Assembly (NCBI GenBank): GCA_030426545.1
Contig: JAUHYL010000007.1
Span: 17,402-81,401 of the forward strand
Length of the DNA: 64,000 nt
Source of the DNA: Gammaproteobacteria bacterium
Lineage (GTDB): Bacteria > Pseudomonadota > Gammaproteobacteria > Pseudomonadales > Halieaceae
Reading direction: 5' to 3'
In this document: in pieces, positions 9,897-19,541 of the stretch
How positions within the stretch are numbered: the stretch's first letter is position 1
How the letters are laid out: each line of letters begins with the position of its first letter
Program-made: the position numbers and the translations under genes
The notes under the pieces: generated by a model
What the model was told of the DNA's origin: nothing
What the model saw: only the letters and a program-made list of their open reading frames with translations
Databases searched by the model: none

Positions 9897-10216
9897 GGTG
9901 CTTTCCTCTGCCGGGGCGGAGTCGTTTTCGGCCGCCGTTGTTATGTTTTATGCGGAGCTTTTCTCTATGCTTGCCGTGGTGTCGGTGGTCAGGTGGGCCG
10001 CGATCTCAGTCGCGTACCGGGTTCTGCTGCCTACCGCGGCAATGAGCGGCACCTTAGTACAGACATCCATGCGGCGTCAAAGCCGCGCCAGCACTGGCTG
10101 TGGCAGCAGGTCAGCCCGCTATTCGCGGTTTTATCTTGCTGCCGCGCACCCTATAATCAGAGCCAGTATAAATTCGACGCAGACCCTGCCGTCGGACATC
10201 TATCGGGGAACAGCTG

Positions 10217-11236
10217 TTGTCAGCCCAGTGGCTCAATAATTCCAGCGAATGGTCTGCTCGCGTTGCGGCGGCCATTGAGCCTGTCAGCCAGCGTCTCGCC
10301 AAGCCGGAAAATCTGCGCCGCCTGCGCCTGTTGCTGGTGGCCCTGTTGGCCGTGTGGGCAGTCTTTGCGCTGGCGCGGATCATTTGGGCGCTGGTGCCGA
10401 CCGGGGGAGCCGACGCGGCCGTTCCCGCACAGGTGATTAACCCGGTGACCCGCAGTGGCCCAGCGCAGAGTGCGGCGCAACTGGACATCGACAAGATGCG
10501 CAGTTGGCACCTGTTCGGCAAGGCTGGCGCCACCGCTGCGCCGCCACCTGTGGAGCAGAAGGTCGCCACCGCGCGCGACGGCATCGAAGAGGGCGCCCGC
10601 GACACCCGTTTGAACCTGAAGCTGCGCGGCATTGTGGCCTCCACTGAAGATGGCCTGGGGCACGCCATTATCGAGTACCAGTCCAAGCAGGCTGTGTACG
10701 CCGTCGAAGACAAGCTCCCGGTGCAGGGCAAGGTAACGCTGGCCAAGGTGATGCGTGACCAGGTGATCCTGGACAACCGCGGCACCTATGAGCGGCTCAA
10801 GCTGTTCGAAAAATCCGCCCTGGACAACGCAACGGTACTGAACGCGCCCAGCAAAGTTGCAGCGGAAGAAGCGTCAAAGCGTTCCATCGACAAGCGCAAC
10901 GAGCGCGAAATTACGCAACTGGCGAACAGCTACCGCGAGCGACTCTATGAGAGCCCGCAGACGCTGGCCAAAGTGGTGAATATCAGTGCCGTGCGCGAGG
11001 ATGGCAATTTGCAGGGGTACCGGGTGTCGCCCGGCCAGGAAAGTGATCAGTTCACCCAGCTCGGTTTCAAATCGGGCGATCTGGTGACGGGCGTTAACGG
11101 TGTGCCCCTGGACAATCCTGCGAACACGATGAAGCTTTACACCCTGCTGCGATCGGCGAACGAAGTGGTGTTCGAATTGCAGCGTAACGGACAACCGATG
11201 ACGCTGAGTGTCAGCCTTGATGGCACCGGGCAGTAG
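10217..11236 (+). CDS. gspC: Type II secretion system protein GspC
   Basis: First gene of the gsp operon; single TM helix, HLFGKAG and C-terminal PDZ-like GFKSGDLVTGVNGVPLDNPA. Confidence 0.9.
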   Translation: MSAQWLNNSSEWSARVAAAIEPVSQRLAKPENLRRLRLLLVALLAVWAVFALARIIWALVPTGGADAAVPAQVINPVTRSGPAQSAAQLDIDKMRSWHLFGKAGATAAPPPVEQKVATARDGIEEGARDTRLNLKLRGIVASTEDGLGHAIIEYQSKQAVYAVEDKLPVQGKVTLAKVMRDQVILDNRGTYERLKLFEKSALDNATVLNAPSKVAAEEASKRSIDKRNEREITQLANSYRERLYESPQTLAKVVNISAVREDGNLQGYRVSPGQESDQFTQLGFKSGDLVTGVNGVPLDNPANTMKLYTLLRSANEVVFELQRNGQPMTLSVSLDGTGQ

Positions 11237-11264
11237 TCTGGGCAATGGATAAGGAATATAACGA

Positions 11265-13403
11265 GTGAAATTAAGCGGCGGCACCAGCCTCCTTCGTACA
11301 AAATTCGCAGCGACCTTCACTGCGAAGCTTGTGACCAACACTCCGGCACTGCTGCTCGCAGCGTTATTGTCGATGACCGTGTCCACCGCCGCTGTCGGGC
11401 AGGACTACACCGTTAACCTGAAAGAAACTGATATCCAGGAGTTGATCAAGTTCGTCTCCGAGGCCACGGGCACCACGATCGTCGTCGACCCTTCGGTCAA
11501 GGGTAAGGTGAAGGTGATCTCGTCCAAGCCGGTGTCCAGCGGCGAGTTATACGATCTGTTCCTGTCCATCCTCGATGTACACGGTTACACGGCGGTGCGT
11601 TCCGGTGGTGTGGTGCGCGTTATCCAGTCCAAGGATGCGCGCTCTTCCCCGGTTGAGGTGCGCGATGGAATGTCCGACAGGACCACAGACGAATATGTCA
11701 CCCAGGTGATTCGACTGGAGAATATCTCTGCCGCCAAACTCATTCCGGTGCTGCGCCCGCTGGTCCCGCAGCAGGCGCACATGGCGGCCTATGCGCCGAG
11801 TAACGCCATTATCATCTCGGACGTCTCCGCCAACATTGACCGTATTCGCGCCATCATCGAACGCATGGACCGCAGTGCCGTGCAGCAAACGGATATCGTC
11901 AAGCTGCGCTTCGCGGTGGCAGATGATGTTGTGAGCATGTTGAACAAGCTCAGTAAGTCCGAGGCCAAGGCGGCGGGCGCAGAGGGCGAAACGTTCATGG
12001 TTGCCGATTCGCGCACCAACAGCGTGCTGATCAACGGCGACGAGATGGAACGCGCGCGGCTGCGCCGGCTGATCAGTCATCTGGACACGCCGCTACAGCA
12101 AAGCGGCAACGTCAAAGTGATCTACCTCGAGTATGCCAACGCCAAGGAAGTGGCCGACGTTCTGGGTAACGTCATGGAAAATATCGAGGAGATGGAAAGC
12201 CCCGATGGCAGCAAGACGCGGTCGCGCAAGGGCGGTGCGTCCATCGAGGCGGACGAGGGCACCAATGCGCTGATCATCACCGCAGATACCGAGGAGATGG
12301 CGGCGATTGAGTCTGTCATTCATCGCCTTGATATTCGGCGCGCGCAGGTGCTGGTAGAGGCGATTATCGTCGAGATGGAAGTGGACGATGGCAAGGATCT
12401 CGGCCTGCAATGGCTGTTTGCGCAAGACGACGGTTTCTACGGCAGCAATATTTCCGGCTCAAATAATCGCGCCCGGAACATTGCCGGGGCGGTGATTCCG
12501 CCAGACGATGATGACCCGGACACCGACGACGATTTCGATATCGGCTCGCTCGCGGGCGCGCTGGCCTCCACCACGGGGTTCTCGCTGGGCTGGGGTGTGC
12601 TGGACGATGATTTTTCCATGACGGTGATTCTCAGCGCTCTGGAAGAACAGCAGAATACCAATATCCTGTCCACGCCCAGCCTGCTCACCCTGGATAATCA
12701 GGAGGCCTACATCACGGTGGGCCAGGAAGTGCCGTTTGTAACCGGCTCATTTACTAATACCGGTTCCGGGGGGGATGGCGCGCAAAATCCCTTCCAGACC
12801 ATCGAGCGTGAGAACGTGGGTATAACCCTGCGGGTAACGCCGCAGATCAACGAGGGCGACGCGGTGGTGCTGGACATCGAACAGGAAGTCTCCAGCATCA
12901 GTCCTGCCTCGGTGCTCACGTCGGACGTGGTAACCAATGAGCGTAAAATCCAGACCAAGGTATTGGCCCGCGATGGTCGTGTGGTCGTGCTGGGTGGACT
13001 GATCAAGGATGACGTCACCGAGTCGGAACAGAAAGTGCCCATTCTCGGCGATATCCCGTTCCTGGGGCGCCTGTTTCGCAACGACTCCGTCAGTGTGGTG
13101 AAAACCAACCTGCTGATTTTCATTCGCCCCACCGTGATTCGCGACGACGCGGAGCTGGATGGCGCTACTGCAGACAAGTACCGCTACATACGCGAACGGC
13201 AACTCCTGAAACGTGAAGGCGGCCTCGAATTTTTCGATGATGATCGCCTGCCGGTATTGCCGGATTGGGAAGAGCAGATCAAGCAGCTGGAAAGTATGGA
13301 TTCAGTAGAGACTGCCACCGGCGCAGCGACCGCCGGCAGCGCTGGCGAAACGCTGCCGGGCACTGAACCGGGCGTTACCGGCAGCAGGGAACAGTCCAGG
13401 TGA
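11265..13403 (+). CDS. gspD: Type II secretion system secretin GspD
   Basis: N-domains plus secretin domain ILSTPSLLTLDNQEAYITVGQEVPFVTG...VVVLGGLIKDDVTESEQKVPILGDIPFLGRLFR. Confidence 0.98.
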   Translation: MKLSGGTSLLRTKFAATFTAKLVTNTPALLLAALLSMTVSTAAVGQDYTVNLKETDIQELIKFVSEATGTTIVVDPSVKGKVKVISSKPVSSGELYDLFLSILDVHGYTAVRSGGVVRVIQSKDARSSPVEVRDGMSDRTTDEYVTQVIRLENISAAKLIPVLRPLVPQQAHMAAYAPSNAIIISDVSANIDRIRAIIERMDRSAVQQTDIVKLRFAVADDVVSMLNKLSKSEAKAAGAEGETFMVADSRTNSVLINGDEMERARLRRLISHLDTPLQQSGNVKVIYLEYANAKEVADVLGNVMENIEEMESPDGSKTRSRKGGASIEADEGTNALIITADTEEMAAIESVIHRLDIRRAQVLVEAIIVEMEVDDGKDLGLQWLFAQDDGFYGSNISGSNNRARNIAGAVIPPDDDDPDTDDDFDIGSLAGALASTTGFSLGWGVLDDDFSMTVILSALEEQQNTNILSTPSLLTLDNQEAYITVGQEVPFVTGSFTNTGSGGDGAQNPFQTIERENVGITLRVTPQINEGDAVVLDIEQEVSSISPASVLTSDVVTNERKIQTKVLARDGRVVVLGGLIKDDVTESEQKVPILGDIPFLGRLFRNDSVSVVKTNLLIFIRPTVIRDDAELDGATADKYRYIRERQLLKREGGLEFFDDDRLPVLPDWEEQIKQLESMDSVETATGAATAGSAGETLPGTEPGVTGSREQSR

Positions 13404-14950
13404 GCAGCACCCTGGAACAGCTTCCCGCAGAAGAAGATGCGCTGGAGATAGTGCAGGAGGGCGCGGTCGAGGAGCGCCGACCGCCGTCGTTGAGTTTTAC
13501 CTTCGCCCAGCAACACGGTGTGCTCCTGGACAACGCGGAGCCCGGCGCACCGCTGATCGTGCACCAGGGTCAGCCCCCGGTGCAGGTATTGACCGAGCTG
13601 CGCCGTCTGCTCGGTTGCCCGTTTACGTTACAGAGCGTCTCCGAGGAGGAGTTCCAGCGCCGCCTCACGCTGGCCTACCAGCGCGGTAACAACGAAGCGG
13701 TACAGATGGCCGAGGATATCGGCTCCGAGGTAGACCTGACCCGCCTCGCCGACGAGATCCCCGAATCCGGCGATCTCATGGACACCGATGATGACGCGCC
13801 CATCATTCGCCTGATCAATGCCATTCTGTCGCAGGCGGTGCGCGAACAGGCGTCGGATATTCATATCGAAACGTTCGAAGACAGGCTCAGCGTGCGCTAC
13901 CGCATCGACGGCGTGCTGGCGGAAGTGCTGTCGCCCAAGCGCATGCTGGCCCCTCTGCTGGTGTCGCGTCTGAAAGTCATGGCCAAACTCGATATCGCCG
14001 AAAAGCGGGTGCCCCAGGATGGCCGAATCTCGGTGAAACTCGCCGGGCATGCGGTGGACATCCGCATGTCCACCATTCCTTCCGCCCACGGCGAGCGCGT
14101 GGTGCTGCGTCTACTGGATACCGCAGCGGGTCAGCTGCAACTGCCGCAACTGAAGATGAACGAGCAGGTCAACGAGGCCTACAAACGCCACCTGCACAGC
14201 CCCTATGGCATTATTCTTGTCACCGGGCCAACCGGCTCGGGTAAAACCACCACGCTCTACGCGGGCCTGGCGGAAATCAACGAAACCTCGCGCAACATTC
14301 TCACCATTGAGGATCCGGTGGAATACATGCTGCCGGGCATCGGCCAGACGCAGGTGAATCCCAAGGTGGATATGACCTTCGCCCGCGGGCTGCGCGCCAT
14401 ATTGCGCCAGGATCCCGATGTGGTGATGGTGGGCGAGATTCGCGACCTGGAAACCGCGGAAATTGCGGTGCAGGCATCGCTCACCGGCCACCTGGTGTTG
14501 TCCACGCTGCACACCAATACCGCCATCGGTGCGATCACGCGCCTGCAGGACATGGGTATAGAGCCGTTCCTGTTGTCCTCCAGCCTGTTGGCGGTGATGT
14601 CGCAGCGGCTGGTGCGCCTGCTGTGCCGTGAGTGCCGCGAGGAAAACGAGCCGACGGCGGCGGAGCTGGAAATGATCGGCCTGGATGCGGGTGACAGCGA
14701 ATCCCGCGTGTGGCGGCCCAAGGGCTGTGAGCGGTGCAACTACACCGGCTACCGTGGCCGAACCGGTATCTACGAACTGATCGAAATCGATGACGCCATG
14801 CGCGTGATGATCCACGAGCGCGCCAGCGAGCAGGAGATGTTGAAACTGGCGCGCCAGCGCTACCCCGGAATCGAAAGCGATGGCCAGCGGCGCATTCTCA
14901 ATGGTGAAACCAGCATCGAGGAAGTACTGCGGGTAACCTCCCTGGCCTGA
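13400..14950 (+). CDS. gspE: Type II secretion system ATPase GspE
   Basis: Walker A GPTGSGKTTTLYA, Asp box, LCRECRE...CERCNYTGYRGRTGIYE zinc motif. Confidence 0.98.
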   Translation: MSSTLEQLPAEEDALEIVQEGAVEERRPPSLSFTFAQQHGVLLDNAEPGAPLIVHQGQPPVQVLTELRRLLGCPFTLQSVSEEEFQRRLTLAYQRGNNEAVQMAEDIGSEVDLTRLADEIPESGDLMDTDDDAPIIRLINAILSQAVREQASDIHIETFEDRLSVRYRIDGVLAEVLSPKRMLAPLLVSRLKVMAKLDIAEKRVPQDGRISVKLAGHAVDIRMSTIPSAHGERVVLRLLDTAAGQLQLPQLKMNEQVNEAYKRHLHSPYGIILVTGPTGSGKTTTLYAGLAEINETSRNILTIEDPVEYMLPGIGQTQVNPKVDMTFARGLRAILRQDPDVVMVGEIRDLETAEIAVQASLTGHLVLSTLHTNTAIGAITRLQDMGIEPFLLSSSLLAVMSQRLVRLLCRECREENEPTAAELEMIGLDAGDSESRVWRPKGCERCNYTGYRGRTGIYELIEIDDAMRVMIHERASEQEMLKLARQRYPGIESDGQRRILNGETSIEEVLRVTSLA

Positions 14951-14959
14951 GACTGAGCC

Positions 14960-16183
14960 GTGACTGCCTACCGATATCGCGCCCTTAATGAGCAGGGCAA
15001 ACTGGTCAAAGGGGTGCTGGAAGGCGACTCCGAGCGCCAGGTGCGCGCCGCCCTGCGCGGCAAGTCGCTGCGACCGGTGGAGGTGGACGAGGCGAACCAG
15101 CCGCTGGCGGGTGAGCGCTCCGGTCTGCGCCTGTCGCAACTGTTCAGTCGCATCAGTGCGGGCGATCTCGCGCTGATCACGCGTCAGCTCGCCACGCTGG
15201 TGGATTCCAACCTGCCCATCGACGAAGCCCTGCAGGCGGCGGCGCAACAGAGCCGCAGTGCGCGTATTAAAGGTATGCTGCTGCAGGTACGTTCGCGTGT
15301 GGCGGAAGGGCATACGCTGGCCTACGCGCTGGGCGAATTTCCGCAGGTGTTCAACGAAATGTACTGTGCAATGGTCAAGGCCGGCGAGCACGCGGGCTAC
15401 CTGGGGCCGGTACTGGAACAGCTGGCGGACTACACCGAGCAGCGCCAGTACGCCAACCAGAAGCTGAACAACGCCATGATCTACCCGTTTATCCTGGTCG
15501 GAGTGGCAGTGGCCGTCATCGGGCTGCTGATGGCATTTGTGGTGCCGAAACTTGTCGGCATCTTTGCACACACGCAGAAAGAGCTGCCGTTGCTCACGCA
15601 GATTCTGATCGCCAGCAGTGAATTTGTGCAGAATTACGGTGTCTGGGTAGTAGTGGGTGTGGTGCTGGCGGTGATCCTGTTCCGGCGCCTGTTGCGCAAT
15701 CCGCGGCGCCGCAGGCGCTGGCACCAGTTGCTGCTCAAGGTGCCGGGTATCTCGGGCATGCTCACCGCCATGGATACGGCGCGCTTCGCTTCGACGCTGA
15801 GTATTCTAATGGCCAGCGGCGTACCGCTGTTGGAGTCGTTGCGCATTGCGGGCGAGGTGTTGACCAATCTCGTGTTGCGTGAAGACAGCGCGGAGGTTGC
15901 TGAGCGCGTGCAGGAGGGTGGCAGTCTGCACCGGGCGATGCAGCAAAGTGGCCGTTTCCCGCCGATGATGGTACACATGGTTGCCAGCGGCGAGGCCAGC
16001 GGTGAACTGGAGTCGATGCTGTCGCGCTCGGCAATGAACCAGGAGCGCGAACTGGAAATGACCCTGACCCGTTCCATGACACTGCTGGAACCACTGATGG
16101 TGGTGTTGATGGGTGGGCTGGTGCTGTTGATTGTGCTGGCAATCCTGCTGCCGATTTTTGATTTGAATACGATGGTGAACTGA
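14960..16183 (+). CDS. gspF: Type II secretion system inner-membrane protein GspF
   Basis: T2SSF domains: LALITRQLATLVDSNLPIDEALQAAAQQ and ARFASTLSILMASGVPLLESLRIAGEV. Confidence 0.98.
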   Translation: MTAYRYRALNEQGKLVKGVLEGDSERQVRAALRGKSLRPVEVDEANQPLAGERSGLRLSQLFSRISAGDLALITRQLATLVDSNLPIDEALQAAAQQSRSARIKGMLLQVRSRVAEGHTLAYALGEFPQVFNEMYCAMVKAGEHAGYLGPVLEQLADYTEQRQYANQKLNNAMIYPFILVGVAVAVIGLLMAFVVPKLVGIFAHTQKELPLLTQILIASSEFVQNYGVWVVVGVVLAVILFRRLLRNPRRRRRWHQLLLKVPGISGMLTAMDTARFASTLSILMASGVPLLESLRIAGEVLTNLVLREDSAEVAERVQEGGSLHRAMQQSGRFPPMMVHMVASGEASGELESMLSRSAMNQERELEMTLTRSMTLLEPLMVVLMGGLVLLIVLAILLPIFDLNTMVN

Positions 16184-16621
16184 GTGATGAACAGAGTGAA
16201 CAACGCCGGCTTTTCCCTGGTGGAAATCCTGGTGGTACTGGTGATCATGGGCCTGCTGATCAGCGTGGTTGCGCCCACGGTGTTGAACCAGGCGGACGAA
16301 GCGCGCGTGCGGAAAGCCAGGGCAGACTTCAAGAACATTGAAACAGCGCTGAAGATGTACAAGCTGGACAATTACGTTTACCCCACGACGGAACAGGGCC
16401 TGGAGGCGTTGGTAGAGCCCAGCAGCCTCGATCCGCAACCGCGCAATTTCCGTCAGGGCGGTTACCTCGAGGAGACACCGCTGGATCCCTGGGGGCGCCC
16501 CTATCTTTACCTCAGCCCCGGTGAGAACAAGGAAATCGACATTTACAGCCTGGGTGCCGACGGCCTCTCCGGCGGTGACGGCCAGAACGCCGACATCGGC
16601 AACTGGAGAGAAGAGGGCTGA
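16184..16621 (+). CDS. gspG: Type II secretion system major pseudopilin GspG
   Basis: Prepilin motif G/FSLVEILVVLVIMGLL; KMYKLDNYVYPTTEQGLEALV...LDPWGRPYLY. Confidence 0.98.
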   Translation: MMNRVNNAGFSLVEILVVLVIMGLLISVVAPTVLNQADEARVRKARADFKNIETALKMYKLDNYVYPTTEQGLEALVEPSSLDPQPRNFRQGGYLEETPLDPWGRPYLYLSPGENKEIDIYSLGADGLSGGDGQNADIGNWREEG

Positions 16622-16627
16622 TTCAGC

Positions 16628-17236
16628 GTGGCAGCCCATAGCGGTTACTGCCCCTACCTGCAGCGCGCGCGTCACACACACCAGGTCGGCTTCAGCCTGG
16701 TGGAATTGCTGGTGGTGATGATTGTCATCGTGCTGGCCACGTCTGTGGTCACCCTCAGTCTAAACCTCGGTGGCGATGACACCCAACTCGAATCACAGGT
16801 GCGCGATCTCGCGGCCACGGCAGAGTACGCCCTGGACGAGGCGCAGTTCACCGGCCTGGACTACGGTTTGCGGGTGGAGCTCGATCTCGCCCCGGGAGGC
16901 GACCAGTACCGCTACCGCTGGCAGGAGCGTCGTATCGACGGCTGGCAGGAGCCGGCCACCGGTAAGGAGCTGTTCGGTGAGCGCAAGCTGCCGGTGGGAG
17001 TGCGCATGGAACTGGAACTGGAAAACGCGCCTTCCGCCGCGACGGACCTGGACGCGGAAGACGAGGTGCGCTCTCCCCAGGTTGTCATGTACTCCAGTGG
17101 TGAAGCCACGGTGGGTGCCATCAATCTGCGTAGCCAGGCCGATAGCGAACTGCTGTGGCGCATCGAGTGGGACCTGCTGGGGCGCGTCAAAGTACTACGT
17201 CGCGGCGAACTGGAGCCGGACGAGGGTTCCGGATAA
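16628..17236 (+). CDS. gspH: Type II secretion system minor pseudopilin GspH
   Basis: Prepilin motif VG/FSLVELLVVMIVIVLA; position in operon. Confidence 0.92.
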   Translation: MAAHSGYCPYLQRARHTHQVGFSLVELLVVMIVIVLATSVVTLSLNLGGDDTQLESQVRDLAATAEYALDEAQFTGLDYGLRVELDLAPGGDQYRYRWQERRIDGWQEPATGKELFGERKLPVGVRMELELENAPSAATDLDAEDEVRSPQVVMYSSGEATVGAINLRSQADSELLWRIEWDLLGRVKVLRRGELEPDEGSG

Positions 17237-17778
17237 TGCGGCATTGCGCAAACGCCGTCACGGCGAGTCACGCGGCAGCTGGCGGCGTGCGTCAGCGCGG
17301 ATTCACGTTGGTGGAAGTGATGGTGGCGCTGGCTATCGTCGCTATCACCCTGCCCGCATTAACCATGACGCTGCGCCAGCAGGCGGACGATACTGCTTAC
17401 CTGCGCGACAAGACCCAAGCGCAACTGGTGGCCGCCAATACACTCGCCGAGCTGCGCCTGCGCGTGGCGGCCACGCGCGAACTCAAAGCTGAGAAATCCA
17501 ACGGCAATGCGCGGCTCGCCCAGAGGGACTGGCGCTGGCGCATGGAGATTACCCAGGCCCCGGGCGTGGCAAAGTTTTTTCGGGTGGATATCCGCGTCGG
17601 ACTGGCGGAACAGGAGGAGAGCGCCACCCTGTACGAACTCTCGGCGTTTATGTCCGGTGACCTGCAGGTCGATAACAGCCGTTCCGCGACAGCGAGCAGA
17701 GATGTTAGAAAAGGCAATCAGGACGATCTGACCACTGGCGACGAAACTCCCAACCCGGGTACGGAGGGAGGCCCGTGA
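17236..17778 (+). CDS. gspI: Type II secretion system minor pseudopilin GspI
   Basis: RG/FTLVEVMVALAIVAI; ATG at 17236 overlaps the gspH stop (ORF track extends upstream to 17155). Confidence 0.93.
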   Translation: MRHCANAVTASHAAAGGVRQRGFTLVEVMVALAIVAITLPALTMTLRQQADDTAYLRDKTQAQLVAANTLAELRLRVAATRELKAEKSNGNARLAQRDWRWRMEITQAPGVAKFFRVDIRVGLAEQEESATLYELSAFMSGDLQVDNSRSATASRDVRKGNQDDLTTGDETPNPGTEGGP

Positions 17779-18464
17779 CCGCGCGCCCTGTCTCACGTTG
17801 CACTGCCCGGGAGGGTAAGCGGCGCGCCGCTGGCTTCACCCTCGTTGAGGTGCTCATCGCCATGGCGATCACCGCCTTCGTCTCTATCCTCGCCTACGGC
17901 AGCCTGGCCACGGTCATGACCAGCGCTGAAGTATTGGCGGAGAATGGCGATCGCACCTGGGAGGTGAACCGCGCCTGGGCATTTATCTCGCGCGATCTGC
18001 GCGCGTTTGCGCCGCGGCCGGTGCGCGATGAGTTTGGCCAGCCCGAACCCGCACTCGCCGGCGGCGAGCTGGCGAACTTCCCGCTCAGCTTTACCCGCGC
18101 CGGCTGGCACAACCCCAATGCCCACCCGCGCAGCAACCTGCAGCGCGTCAACTACCGGCTGGAGGATCAGGCGCTGTGGCGCGATACCTATTTTGTGCTT
18201 GATCGCTCGGCGGAGACTGAGGCGCAAAGTGTCAAGCTGCTGGACGATGTCGAGGTGCTGGAAGTGGCCTTCCTGGAAAACCTCGAAGCGCTGGACTTCA
18301 AGGGTCGCGGCAAAGAGATTGACCCGGACAACTGGCGCGAGAACTGGGTGGATACCAGCTACAACCCGGGCACCGTCATGGCGCCGCCGGTGGCCTTGCG
18401 TATCACGCTGCAATTGACGGATTGGGGCGAGATGAGTCGGTACTATGTTCTGCCGCCGCTCTGA
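17775..18464 (+). CDS. gspJ: Type II secretion system minor pseudopilin GspJ
   Basis: AG/FTLVEVLIAMAITAFVS; 4-nt overlap with gspI. Confidence 0.93.
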   Translation: MTARPVSRCTAREGKRRAAGFTLVEVLIAMAITAFVSILAYGSLATVMTSAEVLAENGDRTWEVNRAWAFISRDLRAFAPRPVRDEFGQPEPALAGGELANFPLSFTRAGWHNPNAHPRSNLQRVNYRLEDQALWRDTYFVLDRSAETEAQSVKLLDDVEVLEVAFLENLEALDFKGRGKEIDPDNWRENWVDTSYNPGTVMAPPVALRITLQLTDWGEMSRYYVLPPL

Positions 18465-19512
18465 TTCGCCAGGCAATTGCCGTCGTGGCAGGCGCCAACA
18501 GCGCGGGGCGGCAATGGTCGTGGCCATGCTGGTGTTCGCCATGGCCGCGGTGCTGGTAGTGGCGATGAAGTCGAATTTCCAGCGCTTTTACCAACGCGCC
18601 AGTAATGTGCTGTTCGCTGAGCAGGCTCACGCCTACCTGCGTGGCGCCGAGGAACTGGCCGCGCTGGTGCTGATACAGGACGATGACAGCGACGCGCAGT
18701 TGCCGGATCCGCGCGATGACCAGACGGAAATCTGGGCGCAACAGCCACAGCCGTTCCCGCTGGATCAGGGCGGCATGATGACGGCCCTGCCGCTGGAAGA
18801 CCTGCAGGGGCGTTTCAACCTGAATTCGCTGTCAATACCGGGCCAGACGCCGCCCAGGGGCAGCGAGGCCCGGTTAACACCCTTCACGCCGGCACAGAAA
18901 CAATTCGTTCGGCTGCTGCAGACCTTCGAGGAGCCGCAGATCAGCGAGTATGACGCGAAAATTATCACGCGCTCGGTGATCGACTGGCTGGACACCGACT
19001 CCAGCACGTCGCCGGACGGCGCCGAGGATGATGTCTACGGTTCGCGCAGCCCGGCGTATCGCGCTGCCAATGGCCCGATGGCCAGTGTCAGCGAACTGCG
19101 CGCGGTCGCCAATATCACACCGGAAATTTTTGCCGCGCTGGCGCCGCTGGTAACGGTTTGGCCACAGGATCCGCTTAACTTCCCGATCAATATCCACACT
19201 GCCAAGCCGGAAGTGCTGCGCAGCCTCAATGGGGAGGGAGATTTGACACCACTTTCCGACACCGAGGCCGAAGCACTGGTTGAAGTGCGTGACACCGTGG
19301 GTTTCCAGGATGCCGAAGATTTCTGGAAGCAGCCGGCATTCTCCGGTAAAGAGGGCATCGGCACTACCAAAAACCTCGTCGGCGAACGCTCTTCCCATTT
19401 TCTGTTGGTGGCCACCGTGACGCTTGCCGACAAGAACACGCACTTGTACAGTGTGCTCAAACGTGAAAACAGGCAGGTGACAGCGCTGGTACGGGCTGGC
19501 GGCAGCCTGTAA
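18445..19512 (+). CDS. gspK: Type II secretion system minor pseudopilin GspK
   Basis: RGAAMVVAMLVFAMAAVLVV N-terminus, LEDLQGRFNLNSL..., C-terminal HxH-like SAM domain region; overlaps gspJ. Confidence 0.93.
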   Translation: MFCRRSDSPGNCRRGRRQQRGAAMVVAMLVFAMAAVLVVAMKSNFQRFYQRASNVLFAEQAHAYLRGAEELAALVLIQDDDSDAQLPDPRDDQTEIWAQQPQPFPLDQGGMMTALPLEDLQGRFNLNSLSIPGQTPPRGSEARLTPFTPAQKQFVRLLQTFEEPQISEYDAKIITRSVIDWLDTDSSTSPDGAEDDVYGSRSPAYRAANGPMASVSELRAVANITPEIFAALAPLVTVWPQDPLNFPINIHTAKPEVLRSLNGEGDLTPLSDTEAEALVEVRDTVGFQDAEDFWKQPAFSGKEGIGTTKNLVGERSSHFLLVATVTLADKNTHLYSVLKRENRQVTALVRAGGSL

Positions 19513-19541
19513 CGGTTTGTCAGCTCCACGCCAACGACAGA

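Noticed and set aside
14111-15724. 537-aa minus-strand ORF
   Set aside because: Lies antisense across gspE and gspF. The composition (His/Gln/Arg-rich) is typical of an antisense frame in high-GC coding DNA, and both plus-strand genes are unambiguous.
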